DNA from: DTU032 sp964346175
Lineage (GTDB): Bacteria; Bacillota; Clostridia; Saccharofermentanales; DTU023
Length of the DNA: 64,000 nucleotides
Assembly (NCBI GenBank): GCA_964346175.1
Contig: CAYFTG010000001.1
Span: 62,001 to 126,000, forward strand
Direction of reading: 5' to 3'
The notes below the pieces were generated by a model. It did not search any database. It was not told where the DNA came from and worked only from the letters and a program-made list of their open reading frames with translations. Each line of letters begins with the position of its first letter. Position 1 is the stretch's first letter. Shown in pieces: positions 61,801 to 64,000 of this stretch. Both the position numbers and the translations under genes were made by a program.

Positions 61801-62461
61801 AGAGTGGGACGCCGCCAAATATACTTCTTTCCCACCCAAATCCGACAATGTTCTGACTCTCTCTGACGAGAGCTATTTTGATGACGATATCGTGAAGCTC
61901 TTTATTGATTTTGTTGAGCAAATTTACGGCGAGGAAAAGCTGGAAGATAATTTAACTTTCATTGCCGCCGGCTTGTCGAGGACTTTCAACTCAGGACTGA
62001 GTCCCCGCTCTGTGATTCGCAGGTATTTTTTGCGGGACTTCTACAAAGATCATGCGCAGAGGTACTCCGTCAACGGCTCAGGCAAACGTCCGATTTACTG
62101 GCTCTTCGATAGCGGAAAAGAAAACGCGTTTAAGGCTTTTATTTATCTGCACCGTTACGAAACGGAAACAGTGGAACTGATTCGAGAGTATTTACAACGA
62201 CAGCTGCGCCGCTACGAAGCTGAATTGGACGATTTGAAAACTTTGGCGCAGGAGCAGCTTTGTATCATTCCTGCCTACGAACGCAACCGTCGACAGGCGA
62301 AGCTGGAGCGCCAAATTTCCGAGGTTCAAGCTTACGATGAAAAACTGCAAATCTTAGCTGCAGAGCGGATTAATTTGAATTTGGACGACGGCGTGCAGAC
62401 AAATTACCGGAGATTGCAGACAGCAGACGGTAAAACATCTGCGATTTTGCCGGATTTGTAG
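58832..62461 (+). CDS. pglX: PglX-like (BREX-type) adenine-specific DNA methyltransferase, orphan
   Basis: The ~1209-residue protein matches BREX PglX over its length. The helical start (EFAQRAQRELIEEIKHSASDLGI) leads to the ATQVFTPDWIVQYLLDNSLGRYW segment, SAM motif I LDPCVGSGHILLYAFDLL near residue 305, LHGLDIDENVV, and the catalytic NPPY in CTNPPYM near 485. The target-recognition half has EARQGIASGDNARFLRLW and APHNKGGRYRRWYGN, with C-terminal coiled coils. PglX methylates host DNA at N6-adenine in a BREX locus, but no brxA, brxB, brxC, pglZ or brxL is seen within reach. The start overlaps the addB stop (ATGCTTAA; AGAGG just upstream); ATG 58820 is an alternative. Confidence 0.87.
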   Translation: MLKRAVKEFAQRAQRELIEEIKHSASDLGISPSGISAKSDACSTTSDVLGLRREQLRADLIAAIRRQEKVEKDYLSAYRTVLSTAAYKCFSAVVALRFLELNDFLPALVPALSELESEPQSYLLDLSPVEIELWQVQRERSADSAHTFLFLKKCHNLAGLFPSVFADIPDYLELLLQLSPEKGLLRHLRHDIPEADFDLRQRGQVEILGWFYQEYSAERRDEIIKLNVKKIKKADIPAATQVFTPDWIVQYLLDNSLGRYWLERNPDSALREKMEFFVETKSTKRATEVDLSSEPIAPQDLTLLDPCVGSGHILLYAFDLLLEIYRECGYSEPEAARQIVRHNLHGLDIDENVVRLADFALRMKARSYDPDFFTYEIETQIHCLDESNGLEQSCLSHIKKFAPAAMETGEYLLTVFREAREIGSIIQVEVRDYESFLQALDQVAAAIEPDSSETKLFLTKTYPLLKSLAQQAQILSRKYCVVCTNPPYMNRFTGKLRTFVKKNYSDYGRDLFSVYIYRNFFFCQQDGYSALLTPYVWMFIKSYEKLRRYLIREKTITTLVQLEYSAFDAAMVPLCAFVLKNAAAEGKGLYIKLSEFAGGLRIQEEKLRQALAAAECSYFYECAAENFGKLPSSPIAYWANQEVFRIFEKGTPMKNVVEARQGIASGDNARFLRLWFEVEENKINFNATSVEDFHQSGKLYAPHNKGGRYRRWYGNYDYVIKFDQENFAALAAMGNCLPSRQFYFREAISWSLITSAGFSIRYRKSGSVPNVAGNSAFSADPGLLRYLLALLSTPIADYLFKMMNPTLNLNIGDFDNFPLLLIEERREDILQLATDCVSLAKSDWDSFETSRDFTVDPLADFPTFQANYLGQLNLEQEQVGAKPHTLAEAYDQLKELFAWHFEELKRKEEELNRRFIKMYGLEAELDPVPKAKDISSSLIFDSELDVPEEFRGNRYILYRSDVIKQFISYAVGCLFGRYSLDETGLAYAGGEWDAAKYTSFPPKSDNVLTLSDESYFDDDIVKLFIDFVEQIYGEEKLEDNLTFIAAGLSRTFNSGLSPRSVIRRYFLRDFYKDHAQRYSVNGSGKRPIYWLFDSGKENAFKAFIYLHRYETETVELIREYLQRQLRRYEAELDDLKTLAQEQLCIIPAYERNRRQAKLERQISEVQAYDEKLQILAAERINLNLDDGVQTNYRRLQTADGKTSAILPDL

Positions 62462-62565
62462 TATCATCCGCGCAAATATAAGTATGAAATTAACACTCTT
62501 GTGCTAGTATATTTACGTTAAAGTAGAGAGTAAATTAGTACTTTCGAAAAGAGGAGGTAAAACAT

Positions 62566-63117
62566 ATGAGAAGATGCCCGAACGGACACGCAGTTCCGGA
62601 CGATGTGAAGTACTGCCCAACTTGCGGCAGTGAAATCAAAGAACAGGCTGGCGGCGGTCAGGAGCAGTATCAAGGCGCTCAGCAGGCCTATCAACAGCAG
62701 CCCGACTATCAGCGCACGGATGCACGCAATATCCCCTTAAGCGGATACAGAGGTCAACATCGCGAGCCCTTAACGGTTTTGCTATTAGGTATTTTCACCT
62801 GTGGTATTTACCTGATTTATTGGCGCTATGTTACTTCTCAGGACTTAAATGCCATTCTTTCTTATGAAAAAACTAAGCCGAGTTACGAACTTCTGGGAAT
62901 TCTCTGCATGGTCTTTTCCTGGATCAACATGTATTACATTGATGAAGCTTTGATGGAGATCGATCATAAGCGCGGATTCCGCTCAGACAGCAAATTTATC
63001 CTCTGGTTGTTGCTAACTTTCTTCCTCGGTATCGGCACATTTTTTATGGCCTACACAGTCCAGGAACGTCTGAACGCCCTCTACCAAGGCCATCCATCCA
63101 AGACTGCTCGTTATTAA
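62566..63117 (+). CDS. Zinc-ribbon DUF4234 membrane protein
   Basis: The 183-residue protein has an N-terminal zinc-ribbon-like motif (CPNGH then CPTCG, residues 4-21), a Gln-rich linker (QEQYQGAQQAYQQQ) and a C-terminal DUF4234 region. The latter starts EPLTVLLLGIFTCGIYLIYWRY (residues ~67-88), and further helices follow. The family has no known function. GAGGAGGT lies 7 bases upstream of ATG 62566. The convergent DUF2752 gene ends 10 bases away; these two families often occur together. Confidence 0.85.
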   Translation: MRRCPNGHAVPDDVKYCPTCGSEIKEQAGGGQEQYQGAQQAYQQQPDYQRTDARNIPLSGYRGQHREPLTVLLLGIFTCGIYLIYWRYVTSQDLNAILSYEKTKPSYELLGILCMVFSWINMYYIDEALMEIDHKRGFRSDSKFILWLLLTFFLGIGTFFMAYTVQERLNALYQGHPSKTARY

Positions 63118-63127
63118 AGCCTGATCT

Positions 63128-63616
63128 TTAGCGAGCAAAAAGACGCATAAAAAAGCGAGCTATTTGCCCCCATACGGAATTCCAGTTATACACCATGGGT
63201 TCTGTGTGGGGGTAATATTTTATCATCCGATAAACGTAGACCCCCAGATAAAGAGCAATGATGCTGACCGCCAGAATATTCCGGACGCGAGGCGGCAGCG
63301 GGTTTTCCCACTCTCTGCCCTGTCTTCTCCAGACGTATTTGATGATTTCGATCCCCACAATGAGCACAAGCATAAGTAGAGATAGAATAATCAAAGGATG
63401 CATGTGTAAGGCTTCAGCCAGCTTGCCTTGAAAGAGCAAAACGGTGGCTCTGCTGCTGCCGCAACCGGGGCAAGGAAAGCCTATGACAGAGGAGATGGCG
63501 CAACCGCTTCCTAAATACTCCAGGGCGAAAGACAAGAGGAATAGACCCAGTACGAGGGGGAAGACCCAGTTGCGAATCCCGCTTTTTCTCTTGCTGTCCT
63601 GCCATTTGTTCTGCAT
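63128..63616 (-). CDS. DUF2752 membrane protein
   Basis: The 162-residue protein has three to four membrane helices and the DUF2752 signature GFPCPGCGSSRATVLLFQGKLAEALHMHPL at residues about 46-75, with its conserved Cys pair and His-Pro. The role of the family is unknown. ATG 63616 has GGAG 8 bases upstream. Its leader contains a strong promoter and a GC-rich hairpin followed by a U-rich run, so expression may be attenuated. Confidence 0.85.
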   Translation of the reverse strand: MQNKWQDSKRKSGIRNWVFPLVLGLFLLSFALEYLGSGCAISSVIGFPCPGCGSSRATVLLFQGKLAEALHMHPLIILSLLMLVLIVGIEIIKYVWRRQGREWENPLPPRVRNILAVSIIALYLGVYVYRMIKYYPHTEPMVYNWNSVWGQIARFFMRLFAR

Positions 63617-63637
63617 CACGACTGCTCCGAAAAGAAA

Positions 63638-63686
63638 GGGCGCCGGCCCGTCTCCTCTAGTAAACGAAGAAGTGGTGCCGACGCCC
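63638..63686 (-). promoter_or_regulatory. Structured leader/attenuator-like hairpin before DUF2752
   Basis: On the minus strand GGGCGTCGGC (63686-63677) pairs with GCCGGCGCCC (63647-63638), with one G-U pair. An inner stem CTTCTT/GAGGAG is possible. The sequence after the hairpin is TTTCTTTT, as in an intrinsic terminator, and lies between the promoter at 63701-63729 and the gene. It may terminate the upstream oxidoreductase transcript or act as a regulated leader. Confidence 0.55.
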
Positions 63687-63700
63687 GGATATCAAGAATA

Positions 63701-63729
63701 ATTATACTAGTTTTTTTAGAAGTGCTCAA
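63701..63729 (-). promoter_or_regulatory. Promoter of DUF2752 gene
   Basis: Minus strand TTGAGC (63729-63724), 17 bases, perfect TATAAT (63706-63701). The predicted transcript begins near 63694, directly before the leader hairpin. Confidence 0.7.
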
Positions 63730-63749
63730 GTCACATTTTTGAAACACAA

Positions 63750-64000
63750 CTAATTTTTGACAAGATGATCTAATCTCTCGAAACGAAGGACTTCATCAGC
63801 CAGTTCCGGATCTTTCCATGCGACCTTCTCAATCTTGACAGCGCTGACCTTATACTCACCGGTCAATGTGATCGGATCGTAGGCGGCCTGTGTCAGTTCG
63901 TTAACAGGTGTTTCACGGTAGTGGAAGGTCATGAACATCATGCCGGGCTTTACTTTATCCGTGATCTCGATGCGAGTAACTACACTGCCGCGACGGCTGG
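63750..64000 (-). CDS. Molybdopterin oxidoreductase, formate dehydrogenase alpha-like, C-terminus only
   Basis: The 82 residues before the stop (starting SRRGSVVTRIEITDKV and KPGMMFMTFHYRETPVNELTQAAYDPIT) match the molybdopterin dinucleotide-binding domain at the end of formate dehydrogenase alpha subunits, where a sequence like VxPGxVFMxFHxxExxxNxLT is conserved. The rest, including the catalytic and Fe-S domains, lies beyond the right edge of the window. It would oxidise formate or a related substrate; exact specificity cannot be told from this part. Confidence 0.82.
   Translation of the reverse strand, partial: SRRGSVVTRIEITDKVKPGMMFMTFHYRETPVNELTQAAYDPITLTGEYKVSAVKIEKVAWKDPELADEVLRFERLDHLVKN

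Noticed and set aside
58820..62461. A complete BREX or Pgl defence cluster
   Set aside because: Only the PglX-like methyltransferase is present; neighbours are addB on one side and DUF4234, DUF2752 and a molybdopterin enzyme on the other.
62566..64000. Defence-related membrane effectors downstream of pglX (DUF4234 and DUF2752)
   Set aside because: These families are widespread in ordinary contexts and often paired with each other; separate promoters and a convergent arrangement argue against one system with pglX.

Overview
This window is 64 kb of a bacterial chromosome around the replication origin, with two runs of exactly 100 N (15424-15523 and 22396-22495) that look like scaffold-gap placeholders. 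The dnaA-dnaN-recF-remB-gyrB order, a T-box leader, strong GGAGG ribosome sites, a DivIVA-like protein and an LtaS-like enzyme point to Bacillota. The B12-dependent ribonucleotide reductase, Old Yellow Enzyme homologue, formate-dehydrogenase-like fragment and ferritin-like protein suggest a fermentative anaerobe in Clostridia. A finer placement (Oscillospiraceae or Saccharofermentans-like) is only a guess.

Layout. 1-4.2 kb: partial YitT transporter, LCP wall-polymer ligase, zinc-ribbon membrane protein, dtd and a DUF308 protein. 4.2-9.8 kb (minus): lipid kinase, then nrdJ-cobO-acyl-ACP thioesterase, with two NrdR-like boxes over the nrdJ promoter. 10-12.4 kb (plus): ApbE-like protein and cca. 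12.4-19.9 kb: transporters, a damaged endonuclease III-like gene, an Old Yellow Enzyme cut by the first gap, threonine aldolase, YjbQ, leucyl aminopeptidase and GNAT. 20-22.2 kb: cupin, then a tyrosine-type T-box leader and a tyrosine phenol-lyase-like gene. 22.2-27.1 kb (minus): the tail of a flavin reductase, the second gap, a GH3 glycosidase, a DivIVA-like protein and an LtaS-like protein. 27.1-35.8 kb (minus): parB, parA, three parS sites, gyrB, remB, recF, dnaN, the probable oriC and dnaA. 36-46.7 kb: nadE, aminopeptidase P, PPOX protein, nucleoside hydrolase, SDR, a GntR-ABC operon with a clear operator, and a PatB/MalY enzyme. 46.8-55.4 kb: DUF1847, amidohydrolase, ferritin-like protein, a tandem ZIP pair, eno, MFS and ROK glucokinase. 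55.5-64 kb: addB/rexB overlapping a lone pglX-like methyltransferase, then DUF4234, DUF2752 and the C-terminus of a molybdopterin oxidoreductase.

How the genes fit together. NrdJ needs adenosylcobalamin and CobO makes it, in one operon. ParA, ParB and parS form a segregation module beside the origin. The strongest leads are: (i) a Tyr T-box in front of a tyrosine phenol-lyase-like gene, a regulatory logic opposite to simple catabolism; (ii) altered DnaA base-contact residues together with non-canonical DnaA-box-like repeats; (iii) an AddB/RexB-type nuclease overlapping an orphan BREX-type PglX methyltransferase with no other BREX gene nearby; (iv) a glutamine-dependent-type NAD synthetase whose glutaminase triad has lost Lys and Cys; and (v) a REP-like palindrome family, one copy lying inside the broken endonuclease gene. 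No tRNA, rRNA, CRISPR array or transposase gene was seen.
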